From a virus: a stretch of DNA of 64,000 nucleotides. The stretch lies in the IMG/VR virus record IMGVR_UViG_3300047369_000650, positions 113,536 through 177,535 of that record; one strand, given 5' to 3'. Below the pieces are notes generated by a model. The model saw only the letters and a program-made list of their open reading frames with translations, was not told the origin of the DNA and searched no databases. Both the position numbers and the translations under genes were made by a program. Below are positions 56,030 to 63,853 of the stretch, one piece after another (positions within the stretch are counted from its first letter, which is position 1; every line of letters starts with the position of its first letter).

Positions 56030-58477
56030 TTAACCTTCTAATGGTGCTGATGGAATGTTGCTGGTTTCATCGGCTGCAGTGTAGCGAGCTAGACCTTTAG
56101 TGATACGGAAGTCTTGAAGATAACCAGTAAAATATTCAGTTGAGTTTCTCCATTCGCCAATTCTAAATGTAATATCATTATCCACATCAACATCTCTTGT
56201 AGTGGAGATAATACGACTCCCATCGGCATAAACATTTACAAGACCACTGACTCTCGTAATAGCAAGATGACCCCAAGTATTTAAGGTAAATGGATTAGTC
56301 GCAGACATCCATGTTCCATCAGCCGTTCCACTATTCACGCCAATTAAAATTGTTGCAGACGCTATATAAACACTTATTGAGGGAGGAGATGACGAACTAG
56401 TTGAAGTAGTTTTTCGGAACAATGCTTTATTCCAACTGCTAGACCTTAACCACGTTTCAATAGTAAAATCATCAGTTCCAAATTTTCCCACATCAGCGGC
56501 CGCAGTAATGTAATCTCCAGTTCCATCAAAATACATTGACTTAGTATCAGCAAACTTAACCTGAGTTGTTGAACCAGTAGTATTGCCAAACATCTTTAAA
56601 TTAGAACTTTGAGACTTATCTATAATAGAGGCATCTGTGCCTTTGATATGTAATAAAGAGTTAGTAGATGATATTGGCTCAGTGGGTGGTGTGAAGTTAG
56701 ATGTATAAAGTGCCGTTCCCTTGGTAATTTTTATATCAGATAAAAATGCTGTAAGAAGTTCTGAACTTCCATTATTATTACCTATACTCATAGGTCCATA
56801 GGTAAGATTGTTAGAACTGGTTCCTGAAACTTGTTGGATTCCGTCTACAAATTGACGAAGTGTGCTTCCGCTTCTTGTAAAAGCAATGTGATGCCACTGA
56901 TTTAACTTTATAACTCCTGCTGCTGTACTTGCAACATGCCCCCCTGTATAGAAATACATATATCCAGAATTATGTATGCCCCAAACAAACTCATTTACAC
57001 TAGTTGATGCCGCGTTTCTTTGAGCAACTATGCTTTGCCATGTGGCACCCGTTGCTGGTCTATAAATCCAACCCTCCAGTGTAAAATCTCCAGTACCAAA
57101 CGTATCTGTATTATTAGAGGCCACCAAATAATCACCAGTACCATCAAAATACACAGATCCACCGTGATCGGCTGCTGAGTATCTTAAGTTGTCGTAGGGC
57201 GAGAATGGTTTTGTGGTGGGGTCGCCGCTGACTGCGATAGAGTGATTGTTAGTCGATCCGTCAGCAATGTATGGCAGGTGACATGTAAGAAGTGAAGTAT
57301 TAGTAACCGCTTCTAAAGGATCCGTAGGCCCACCAGAAGCCGGCGTGATTGCAGTACCAACTACTGCCCTTACATCCCTTATATAACCGCCAAATTGAGA
57401 GGTTACTGTATATGTACGGGAAACACCGATACCTAAATTTGTATCAGTAAAGTTTGCTGAAGAACTGTAAGTACCCCCAGAAGTACCGTCTAAGTAGATG
57501 GTTATAACGCCAGAGCTTCTAACGAGAGAAATATGATGCCATCTTTTAGTTGTACAGATTTGCGTGGAAGTGATTTGAAACCCATAATTGGTAAATAGAT
57601 AGGGCGCTCCTGTTGCCGTTACACCTAAAGCAAAACCTGTTGCAGAAGCTGTTGTCGCCCGATTATCATAAATTGCGTTATAGTCTTTTAAACTATCTAA
57701 CCAGACCCAAGCTTCTACAGTAAAATTGCCATTGCCCAAAGCTGTGCCTGTTAGTGCAAGCCAATCCCCAGACCCATCAAAGTAAGTGCTATATCCACCA
57801 TGCCGGTACGGGCTGAACGTACCGGCATGAGTATCGCCGTTTACAGTAATCGTATGATTGTTGGTTGATGAATCAGTTATGTTATTATTATCAGATGTAT
57901 CAGTTACTTTCGCTAGTAAAGTCGTATATCTACTATTTTCTATAACACTAATAAAATTAAGAGTAAAGCTTGATACTTGAGGTAGAATATTAACACCATC
58001 TGTTGCTCTAAAGGTAATAGAACCAGTCAATTCAACCCCTTCTCCAACTTCAGAAACTGTCTTTGGAGTAATCGTAAATACACTGGAATCTTGGCTAATA
58101 GTTGCCATAGAATCCATAGATCCACTAGTCACGTAATTATAAGAAATAGATAATCCATCCGGATCACTAGCTGCAAGCGTAATAACTGTCGCATCTTGCG
58201 GGCTATCTGCATCTAACTCATATGAAGCTGCTGGCTGTCCGCCAGAGTCCCATGTAGGACTTGCATTAATAAGGGCTATTCTATACCAGCCTGATCCGTT
58301 CCAAATATAAAGATTATTATTAATGACTCTCTGATCCCCAACAGTATTGCCTACTGCAGTTAAATCTTCCGTTGTAGCTACTTGTTCGATTGTGGATATA
58401 TCATCGGAAAGTCGGTCGGCTTTAATCTGACCGCTACCTGCTATTAACTGGCTAAAAAGTCTGGACTTACTTGGCAT
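56030..58477 (-). CDS. Fibre protein with three LamG-like carbohydrate-binding domains
   Basis: 815 residues. The N-terminal ~70 residues (SRLFSQLIAGSGQIKADRL, then VGDQRVINNNLYIWNGSGWY) look like a virion attachment module, followed by a cadherin-like domain (residues ~80-180). Three concanavalin A/LamG-like domains then follow, each with the signature YFDGTGDYL/W...DFTxExW...WHHIxxxRSxG...DG: about 235-370, 440-590 and 640-800. Such domains bind cell-surface glycans. A late promoter lies upstream on the minus strand. Repeats differ at the DNA level, so they are old. Confidence 0.82.
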   Translation of the reverse strand: MPSKSRLFSQLIAGSGQIKADRLSDDISTIEQVATTEDLTAVGNTVGDQRVINNNLYIWNGSGWYRIALINASPTWDSGGQPAASYELDADSPQDATVITLAASDPDGLSISYNYVTSGSMDSMATISQDSSVFTITPKTVSEVGEGVELTGSITFRATDGVNILPQVSSFTLNFISVIENSRYTTLLAKVTDTSDNNNITDSSTNNHTITVNGDTHAGTFSPYRHGGYSTYFDGSGDWLALTGTALGNGNFTVEAWVWLDSLKDYNAIYDNRATTASATGFALGVTATGAPYLFTNYGFQITSTQICTTKRWHHISLVRSSGVITIYLDGTSGGTYSSSANFTDTNLGIGVSRTYTVTSQFGGYIRDVRAVVGTAITPASGGPTDPLEAVTNTSLLTCHLPYIADGSTNNHSIAVSGDPTTKPFSPYDNLRYSAADHGGSVYFDGTGDYLVASNNTDTFGTGDFTLEGWIYRPATGATWQSIVAQRNAASTSVNEFVWGIHNSGYMYFYTGGHVASTAAGVIKLNQWHHIAFTRSGSTLRQFVDGIQQVSGTSSNNLTYGPMSIGNNNGSSELLTAFLSDIKITKGTALYTSNFTPPTEPISSTNSLLHIKGTDASIIDKSQSSNLKMFGNTTGSTTQVKFADTKSMYFDGTGDYITAAADVGKFGTDDFTIETWLRSSSWNKALFRKTTSTSSSSPPSISVYIASATILIGVNSGTADGTWMSATNPFTLNTWGHLAITRVSGLVNVYADGSRIISTTRDVDVDNDITFRIGEWRNSTEYFTGYLQDFRITKGLARYTAADETSNIPSAPLEG

Positions 58478-58508
58478 AAGGATTCTCTCATTTACATCAT
58501 AGTTGATA

Positions 58509-58517
58509 CTATTTATA
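58509..58517 (-). promoter_or_regulatory. T4-type late promoter, minus strand
   Basis: CTATTTATA on the plus strand reads TATAAATAG on the minus strand, 32 bases upstream of the LamG fibre gene start. Confidence 0.78.
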
Positions 58518-58530
58518 AAAAAAAATTAAT

Positions 58531-58612
58531 AAAATGCATTTTAGGGGTTTACAAGGTATAATTAATAATATATAATGTTTACATATTAAATGAGAAAGAA
58601 TCGGAGATAACT
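58531..58612 (+). promoter_or_regulatory. Early promoter of the TTTTAGGGGTTTACA family with perfect palindrome
   Basis: AAAATGCATTTT (58531-58542), AGGGG, -35 TTTACA (58548-58553), 17 bp, -10 TATAAT (58571-58576), leader AAAGAATCGGAGA. Confidence 0.85.
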
Positions 58613-58750
58613 ATGATGACTCACAAAGTAAAAGAAATGATTGAATTCCTAGGCGAGAACGGTATTCGTGTCTCACCAACATTTAGCCGCTATTCTGAAG
58701 AAGTGCAGCTTAAAGTATTAAATAAAATGATTCGTGAATTAGTGGCATAA
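58613..58750 (+). CDS. Small early protein
   Basis: 45 residues (second ATG at 58616 is equally possible), helical (VKEMIEFLGENG; EVQLKVLNKMIRELV). First gene behind a shared-element promoter and 11 bases upstream of the DUF932 gene. Function unknown. Confidence 0.6.
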   Translation: MMTHKVKEMIEFLGENGIRVSPTFSRYSEEVQLKVLNKMIRELVA

Positions 58751-58761
58751 GGAGATATATA

Positions 58762-59721
58762 ATGGCACATGAAGTAGAAACAATGGCATACGCTGGAGCA
58801 CTACCTTGGCACGGTCTTGGAGTACCAGTAAGTAATGATTTAACACCAGCACAGATGCAGCAAAAGGCTGGTCTTGACTGGGAAGTTGAAAAAGTTGATG
58901 CTTACATAAATGTTGGTGGAGAACAAGTACCTACAGGACAACAAGCTCTTATTCGTACTAGTGATAACACTATTCTTACAAATGTCGGAGAAAATTGGAA
59001 TCCAGTACAAAACTCTGAAGCGTTTAATTTCTTTTCAGATTATGTAATGGCTGGAGATATGGAAATGCATACAGCTGGTTCATTAAAGAATGGACAGATT
59101 GTATGGGCTTTGGCTAAAGTAAAAGAATCATTTGATGTATTCGGTAAGGAAGATCAAGTTGATTCATACATGCTTTTCTCAAATCCACACCAGTATGGAA
59201 AAGCAATCGATGTTCGGTTTACACCAATTCGTGTTGTTTGCAATAATACTCTTACATTAAGCCTTAGTCAGAAAGCTGATAAGTCTGTAAAAGTTGGCCA
59301 CCGGTCGGTCTTCAACCCAGAAATGGTAAAAGAACAACTCGGTATTGCACATGAGAAATTTGAGAAGTATAAAGAAATGGCTCAGTTCTTAGGCTCTAAG
59401 CGTTTTAAAGTTGAAGACCTTCTTAACTTCTATAATGATATCGCTCCACATAGTACTACTGAAGGGAAAGAAAAAGTTATTACTTCATATGAAGACCTTT
59501 CCCGTGGTGCTAAAATGTGTTTTGATGCACTAGAATCGCAGCCTGGTGCAGAACTTGGTGCTGGTACTTGGTGGCAAGCATTTAACTCAGTAACATATTA
59601 CACTGATCACCAGCAAGGACGGAATGCAGAAAATCGTCTTTATAATCAGTGGTTTGGATATAACCAAACACGTAAAGTAAAAGCTGCAGAATCAGCCGTA
59701 CAATATGCTAGTGCCTCCTAA
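58762..59721 (+). CDS. DUF932 phage/plasmid protein
   Basis: 319 residues. MAHEVETMAYAGALPWHGLG, WNPVQNSEAFNFFSDYV, FTPIRVVCNNTLTLSL and TWWQAFNSVTYYTDHQQGR match the DUF932 family (phage/plasmid-like TIGR03299), widespread in plasmids and large phages, function unknown, possibly DNA recombination or repair. GGAG ribosome site. A hairpin overlaps the stop. Confidence 0.88.
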   Translation: MAHEVETMAYAGALPWHGLGVPVSNDLTPAQMQQKAGLDWEVEKVDAYINVGGEQVPTGQQALIRTSDNTILTNVGENWNPVQNSEAFNFFSDYVMAGDMEMHTAGSLKNGQIVWALAKVKESFDVFGKEDQVDSYMLFSNPHQYGKAIDVRFTPIRVVCNNTLTLSLSQKADKSVKVGHRSVFNPEMVKEQLGIAHEKFEKYKEMAQFLGSKRFKVEDLLNFYNDIAPHSTTEGKEKVITSYEDLSRGAKMCFDALESQPGAELGAGTWWQAFNSVTYYTDHQQGRNAENRLYNQWFGYNQTRKVKAAESAVQYASAS

Positions 59722-59729
59722 GGCACTAG
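59708..59729 (+). terminator. Hairpin at the end of the DUF932 gene
   Basis: CTAGTGCC (59708-59715) pairs with GGCACTAG (59722-59729) around TCCTAA. Only a short T-poor tail follows, so it may protect the 3' end or act as a weak terminator. Confidence 0.5.
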
Positions 59730-59733
59730 TTAC

Positions 59734-59742
59734 TATAAATAA
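59734..59742 (+). promoter_or_regulatory. T4-type late promoter
   Basis: TATAAATAA, 31 bases before the 60-residue gene at 59773. Confidence 0.75.
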
Positions 59743-59772
59743 AGCTTATCGGGAACTATACGGGAGGCTTGA

Positions 59773-59955
59773 ATGTACGAAGTCGTAAAGGACATATCAA
59801 GTCATTTAAAACTTAGAGATTTTGCACATATGTTACAAGAAAACAATTTAACGTGTAAGATTTTGGAAGTAAAGGATACTAAAATAACGGTATCCTTTAC
59901 TGCTAGAAATAAAGAATCTTATGAAAAATTAAAAGAAATGATGGAAACCAACTAA
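59773..59955 (+). CDS. Small hypothetical protein
   Basis: 60 residues, mixed alpha-beta (LKLRDFAHMLQENNLTCKILEVKDTKITVSF). GGGAGG ribosome site and late promoter upstream. Resembles small single-domain phage proteins; no function assigned. Confidence 0.6.
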   Translation: MYEVVKDISSHLKLRDFAHMLQENNLTCKILEVKDTKITVSFTARNKESYEKLKEMMETN

Positions 59956-60006
59956 GTTTTACATAGCTGTTACACAAACTTTTTAAATCCTTAATAAATA
60001 ATTTTG

Positions 60007-60034
60007 AGGCAATGGGTAAAGCATTGCCTTTTTT
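60007..60034 (+). terminator. Factor-independent terminator
   Basis: AGGCAATG (60007-60014) pairs with CATTGCCT (60022-60029) followed by six T residues. A second hairpin GATGG/CCATC occurs at 60044-60060 in the leader of the transporter gene. Confidence 0.7.
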
Positions 60035-60078
60035 ACTGTGAGCGATGGTGTAAAGCCATCAAGCAAAGGAGAAATTAA

Positions 60079-61032
60079 ATGGAACTGCTTACAATGTGGA
60101 GTCTTATAGGCTTCCTGCTTGCTGCCTATGCAGTTATAGCAAACGATTCAGTACAAACTCTCGGTACATGGATGGCATCAAATAATGAGAGATTTAACTA
60201 TAAAACATTATGGATTGCAGCATCTGCTGTTCTATTGGCTACACTATGGTATGGTTGGTCAGTTAATGGTGGAGATATATCATATGGTCGCCTAAATAAA
60301 ATTCCATGGCAAGAAGTGCAATGGTATCATGCATTAGCACCCGCAATTCTTGTGGCATTAACAAGAGTTGGTGTGCCAGTCTCAACTTCATTTTTAGTCT
60401 TGTCTGTATTTGCATCAACATTTGTATTAGAAAAAATGTTGATGAAATCTATTATGGGGTATGGTGTTGCAGCTTTATTTGCCTACGGCATCTGGTGGTT
60501 AATCAGCACGTGGTTTGATGAAACAAAACCTGTAAATGAAGGCAATAAAGATTATTGGAGAATTGCTCAGTGGTTTGCTACTGGTGGGTTATGGTGGACT
60601 TGGCTTTCACACGATATGGCAAATATTGCGGTATTCTTACCACGCCAGGTTCCTATGGATTTAATGATATTAATATCTATAGTATTTGTTGCTGGGCTAT
60701 TCTTTATGTTTAGAGAACGTGGTGGAAAAATACAGCAGATTGTTTTAGAAAAACATAACACACGCTATGTGCGCTCGGCAACACTAATTGATTTATTCTA
60801 TTGGTTGTGTTTATATTTCTTTAAAGAACTAAATGATATTCCTATGAGTACAACCTGGGTCTTTGTCGGATTACTTGCTGGACGAGAATTAGCTATGGCA
60901 CAGTTTACAGGTAAAAAGAAAACCAAATCAGTTTTTCCATTGGTCGCAAAAGATTTTGGTAAGATGATGGTAGGGCTTGGTGCATCAGTTGCTCTTGTTT
61001 TACTAATTCACTATGTAATTAATCCACAATAA
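60079..61032 (+). CDS. PiT-family inorganic phosphate transporter
   Basis: 317 residues with about nine transmembrane segments. Both halves keep the PiT repeat signature: VIANDSVQTLGTWMAS and VGVPVSTSFLVLS in the first, LSHDMANIAVFLPR and IPMSTTWVFVGLLAGRELA in the second. It would import phosphate with cations. Phosphate acquisition genes are common in marine phages, usually PstS or PhoH; a whole permease is less usual. Flanked by terminators on both sides, so it is an independent unit whose promoter is unclear. Confidence 0.85.
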   Translation: MELLTMWSLIGFLLAAYAVIANDSVQTLGTWMASNNERFNYKTLWIAASAVLLATLWYGWSVNGGDISYGRLNKIPWQEVQWYHALAPAILVALTRVGVPVSTSFLVLSVFASTFVLEKMLMKSIMGYGVAALFAYGIWWLISTWFDETKPVNEGNKDYWRIAQWFATGGLWWTWLSHDMANIAVFLPRQVPMDLMILISIVFVAGLFFMFRERGGKIQQIVLEKHNTRYVRSATLIDLFYWLCLYFFKELNDIPMSTTWVFVGLLAGRELAMAQFTGKKKTKSVFPLVAKDFGKMMVGLGASVALVLLIHYVINPQ

Positions 61033-61051
61033 ATCAGTTTACATAAACGCT

Positions 61052-61078
61052 AAGGGGGGCATAAAGCCCCCCTTTTTT
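61052..61078 (+). terminator. Factor-independent terminator after PiT
   Basis: AAGGGGGGC (61052-61060) pairs with GCCCCCCTT (61066-61074) around ATAAA, ending in six T residues. Confidence 0.85.
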
Positions 61079-61102
61079 ATTTCCCGTATTTTCACTGGCT
61101 AA

Positions 61103-61336
61103 TTATTTTTTATTCCAAATATGCCACAAAATGGCTAAAGCAACTAAACCTACCAGACCCTGTTCACTAAAGTTACCTAGCAATCCGAGAATGTTTGCTG
61201 TAACGTTGACGTCTGGCCAAAATGGAATATTCATCCCGTCGAAAAGGATTTCAAGGACGATGCCTAGTCCGATTAGGCTTACACCTGCTTCAGCTAAAGC
61301 TCCAGCCCATGATTTTACTTTATTAAGGATTTCCAT
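61103..61336 (-). CDS. Small two-span membrane protein, holin candidate
   Basis: 77 residues, minus strand: an amphipathic N-terminus (EILNKVKSWAGALAEAG), a first hydrophobic segment (VSLIGLGIVLEILF), and a second (GLVGLVALAILWHIW) ending in NKK. Size and charge suit a class II holin. It stands alone on the minus strand with no T4 holin (gene t) similarity visible. AGGAGA ribosome site upstream. Confidence 0.5.
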   Translation of the reverse strand: MEILNKVKSWAGALAEAGVSLIGLGIVLEILFDGMNIPFWPDVNVTANILGLLGNFSEQGLVGLVALAILWHIWNKK

Positions 61337-61482
61337 CTAATATCTCCTATATTGTTTTTGGAAAAGTATGACGGTATATACTTGTATACTCGGTCATGAT
61401 TTTATTTAGCAATGTAATAATTTATATTTTGCTTACTTTTTAATCACTGTAACATAAAAGATACATAGAAAAAAAGTGCATA

Positions 61483-61558
61483 AAAATGCATTTTAGGGGT
61501 TTACAAACTATGCATAATAGTATATGTTGTAAGAGTAAATAGAATCGGAGATAAGAAA
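61483..61558 (+). promoter_or_regulatory. Early promoter of the TTTTAGGGGTTTACA family with perfect palindrome
   Basis: AAAATGCATTTT (61483-61494), AGGGG, -35 TTTACA (61500-61505), 17 bp, -10 TATGTT (61523-61528), leader AGAGTAAATAGAATCGGAGA, identical to the 34.2-kb and minus-strand copies. Confidence 0.88.
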
Positions 61559-61906
61559 ATGAAATACACAGTTTACCAAATCCGCTACACAGAAGATGAA
61601 ATCGCTGGAATCAATGCTGGTACTAAAAGCATGAAGCGTGAAATTCGTGATAATATGGCTATGGACTTCCGTGGAGAGAAAATGGTGGATCTTGTTGAAA
61701 AAGCTCTGTATGAAAATTTTTACACTGCGGTTTCTTTTATTGAAGCTACTTGTTTAGATGAAGTTTTTCAAGTTGGTAACATTGGTCCTGAAACTCAGAT
61801 TACTCGTTTGGGTCGGATGGCTTCTATCTCAGTTGGTGATCTTATCGAAGATGAAGATGGTAACCGTCACGTTGTAGCAAACTTTGGCTTTAAAGAAGTT
61901 GCATAA
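61559..61906 (+). CDS. Conserved phage hypothetical protein
   Basis: 115 residues. YQIRYTEDEIAGINAG at the start and SISVGDLIEDEDGNRHVVANFGF at the end follow a scheme seen in many small phage proteins (a beta-rich C-terminal SVGDxI module). Early promoter. Its stop overlaps the next copy of the palindrome. Confidence 0.65.
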   Translation: MKYTVYQIRYTEDEIAGINAGTKSMKREIRDNMAMDFRGEKMVDLVEKALYENFYTAVSFIEATCLDEVFQVGNIGPETQITRLGRMASISVGDLIEDEDGNRHVVANFGFKEVA

Positions 61907-61983
61907 AAATGCATTTTAGGGGTTTACAAGATCCCTAAAATATACTATATTAGTTATGTAAAGAGAATCGGAAGGATATAAAA
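61906..61983 (+). promoter_or_regulatory. Early promoter of the TTTTAGGGGTTTACA family with perfect palindrome
   Basis: AAAATGCATTTT (61906-61917), AGGGG, -35 TTTACA (61923-61928), 17 bp, -10 TATATT (61946-61951), leader AAAGAGAATCGGA. The palindrome begins at the last base of the preceding stop codon. Confidence 0.88.
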
Positions 61984-62385
61984 ATGGAATTTACTTACTC
62001 AGATGATTGTTTCTCAGACCTTCATAAAGATGTTTATGGATTTCGTCCTCGTGGTGTTCTAATGGATGAGTGGAATGATCGTACTCCTCGCCAAAAACAA
62101 GAGCTATGGAACGCTCTTTGTGATCAGCTTGAGGAGAATACTGCTCGTGAAAAAAAGATTGAAGAAATAAAAGTTGATGAATTTAAAGAGCGTATTCATC
62201 AAGCCCAGACCTGGGGTGCTCACGATTACTGGGATGCTTTACGTTGGATTACAGGTTGTGAAACTTTTTATCACATCCAAGATGTAGAACATTTTGTTTG
62301 GGAGCAAGGCATATTGTTTACTAAGTATGGTAAACAGCTTGTCGAAGACCTTACTAAAGTAGTAGAATATAAGGAGTATGCATAA
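61984..62385 (+). CDS. Hypothetical early protein
   Basis: 133 residues, helical and charged (RTPRQKQELWNALCDQLEENTAREKK). First of five coupled small genes behind a shared-element promoter. No family recognised. Confidence 0.65.
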   Translation: MEFTYSDDCFSDLHKDVYGFRPRGVLMDEWNDRTPRQKQELWNALCDQLEENTAREKKIEEIKVDEFKERIHQAQTWGAHDYWDALRWITGCETFYHIQDVEHFVWEQGILFTKYGKQLVEDLTKVVEYKEYA

Positions 62386-62462
62386 TGGGTACTGCAGTTG
62401 GTTGTGCAATTTTCTTTATTTTATTAATTTTATTTACAGCTATTATAGAAGGAGTTAAATAA
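62385..62462 (+). CDS. Very small membrane peptide
   Basis: 25 residues, start overlapping the previous stop (TAATG) and stop overlapping the next start. One hydrophobic helix (GCAIFFILLILFTAII). Coupling supports it. Confidence 0.45.
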   Translation: MGTAVGCAIFFILLILFTAIIEGVK

Positions 62463-62605
62463 TGTGGTATGTAGAAGGAATTTGGAATTGGAATACCGGT
62501 GAAAAAGAGCGGTATGAAGGATTAACAGAAGAACAGTCTCGTGCTGTTCACCAAACAATGTTTGCTTCTGGGTTTTCAATGATTCGTTCAGGAAAGATGA
62601 GCTAA
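62462..62605 (+). CDS. Small hypothetical protein
   Basis: 47 residues (MWYVEGIWNWNTGEKERYEG...), Trp-rich start; overlaps neighbours by one base at each end with a GGAG ribosome site within the preceding peptide gene. Function unknown. Confidence 0.55.
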   Translation: MWYVEGIWNWNTGEKERYEGLTEEQSRAVHQTMFASGFSMIRSGKMS

Positions 62606-62865
62606 TGGGTATTGCAGTTAATTCTTCTAGGACAGATTCTTATATCGGAACATTTTCTAAAGAAAATAAAGATGATATGGAACAGTTAGATACTGTAAGA
62701 AAAATTGTATCCAACTTAAATAAAGATTTAAGAATTGCAGGTAAAGATTATCAGTTCTATGTTAAATGTCAAGGTCGTGGATCCAGACTAGGTAATCCTA
62801 AATATAATATGTGTCTTCCTCTTAGTGTCGCAGATAAAATGGATGCATACATCTATCGAAGATAA
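62605..62865 (+). CDS. Hypothetical protein
   Basis: 86 residues, basic toward the C-terminus (FYVKCQGRGSRLGNPKYNMCLPLSVADKMDAYIYRR). Last gene of the small early operon. No family recognised. Confidence 0.6.
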   Translation: MGIAVNSSRTDSYIGTFSKENKDDMEQLDTVRKIVSNLNKDLRIAGKDYQFYVKCQGRGSRLGNPKYNMCLPLSVADKMDAYIYRR

Positions 62866-62896
62866 AATTTCCTTTTGTTTTTTTGGCATAACTTAT

Positions 62897-62925
62897 ATGG
62901 AGGTGTATTTCACCTCCATTTTTTT
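62897..62925 (+). terminator. Factor-independent terminator of the small early operon
   Basis: ATGGAGGTG (62897-62905) pairs perfectly with CACCTCCAT (62911-62919) around TATTT, followed by six T residues. A late promoter begins two bases later. Confidence 0.88.
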
Positions 62926-62926
62926 A

Positions 62927-62935
62927 TATAAATAG
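62927..62935 (+). promoter_or_regulatory. T4-type late promoter
   Basis: TATAAATAG directly after the early operon terminator and 31 bases before the structural gene start at 62966. Confidence 0.8.
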
Positions 62936-62965
62936 TATGGTAAAATATAATTGGTTGGAAATCTA

Positions 62966-63853
62966 ATGTCAAATGAACCCTCATTAAGCGATTTTTTTAA
63001 AGAGCTGGCTCTTGAAAAAGAAAAAGCTGAAGCAGAGAAAATAAGAATAGCTGAAGAAAAGGCTAATGAGCCTACATTTTCCGATTTCTTTAAACTTATT
63101 TCTGAAGAAAAAAATCAGAATATTAACTATGATGAAAAAAGATTAGAAGATGATTTAAAAGGTAAAGCTTTAGAAGTAGAGTTAACCGAGAAAGTTGAAA
63201 ATATAAATGAAAACGCATTAAATGAGGATCTACTTTCTAATTTTAAAAAGTTAAGTGAAGCTCAATCTCATAAAAGAAGCGTAAGTGAAGCTCAGCTTGG
63301 TCTATTTGGTGGCGATACAGAAGAAAATAACGACGATCCACTAACACCACTTAATCAAGAATTTGTTACACATGAAGATTTAGCAAAGCATTATAAAACA
63401 TTTATTCAAAGAGTGCAGCACCAAATGTCTACAATCGGCGGAGGTGGTGAAACTAAGCTAAGAAAATTAGATGATGTAGACCGTTCTTCAATAGCGGATA
63501 ATAAATATTTAAAATATGATGCAGCCTCTGGTAAATTTGTTTTTAGTTCAGTAACATCTTCTGCTCAAATAGCAACACATACTTATAATACAACTCTTGT
63601 TACAACTTCGACATACATAGCAACAGATGAAGATCACTATATTGGAGTAAACTATTCTGGATCTTGTACTATTACACTTCCTGTAGGAATAAGCAATGGA
63701 GAGATGCTGGTTATAAAAGATGAATCCGGATCTGCTAGTACAAATCCGATTGTTGTCTCTGGTAATGTAGACAATGATGCTGGCGGATTTACGCTTCAAA
63801 TAAATAACGGATCAATTTCACTCATTTATAGAAACGGATGGAGAATCATATGA
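62966..63853 (+). CDS. Virion structural protein with fibre-type C-terminus
   Basis: 295 residues from ATG 62966 (earlier in-frame codons at 62951 lack a ribosome site). Two copies of a PxxSDFFKxxxEEK motif at the N-terminus (PSLSDFFKELALEK; PTFSDFFKLISEEK) are followed by an acidic helical region, then LRKLDDVDRSSIADNKYLKYDAASGKFVFS and a beta domain ending NNGSISLIYRNGWRII. The C-terminal part resembles phage fibre modules. Late promoter upstream. Confidence 0.7.
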   Translation: MSNEPSLSDFFKELALEKEKAEAEKIRIAEEKANEPTFSDFFKLISEEKNQNINYDEKRLEDDLKGKALEVELTEKVENINENALNEDLLSNFKKLSEAQSHKRSVSEAQLGLFGGDTEENNDDPLTPLNQEFVTHEDLAKHYKTFIQRVQHQMSTIGGGGETKLRKLDDVDRSSIADNKYLKYDAASGKFVFSSVTSSAQIATHTYNTTLVTTSTYIATDEDHYIGVNYSGSCTITLPVGISNGEMLVIKDESGSASTNPIVVSGNVDNDAGGFTLQINNGSISLIYRNGWRII

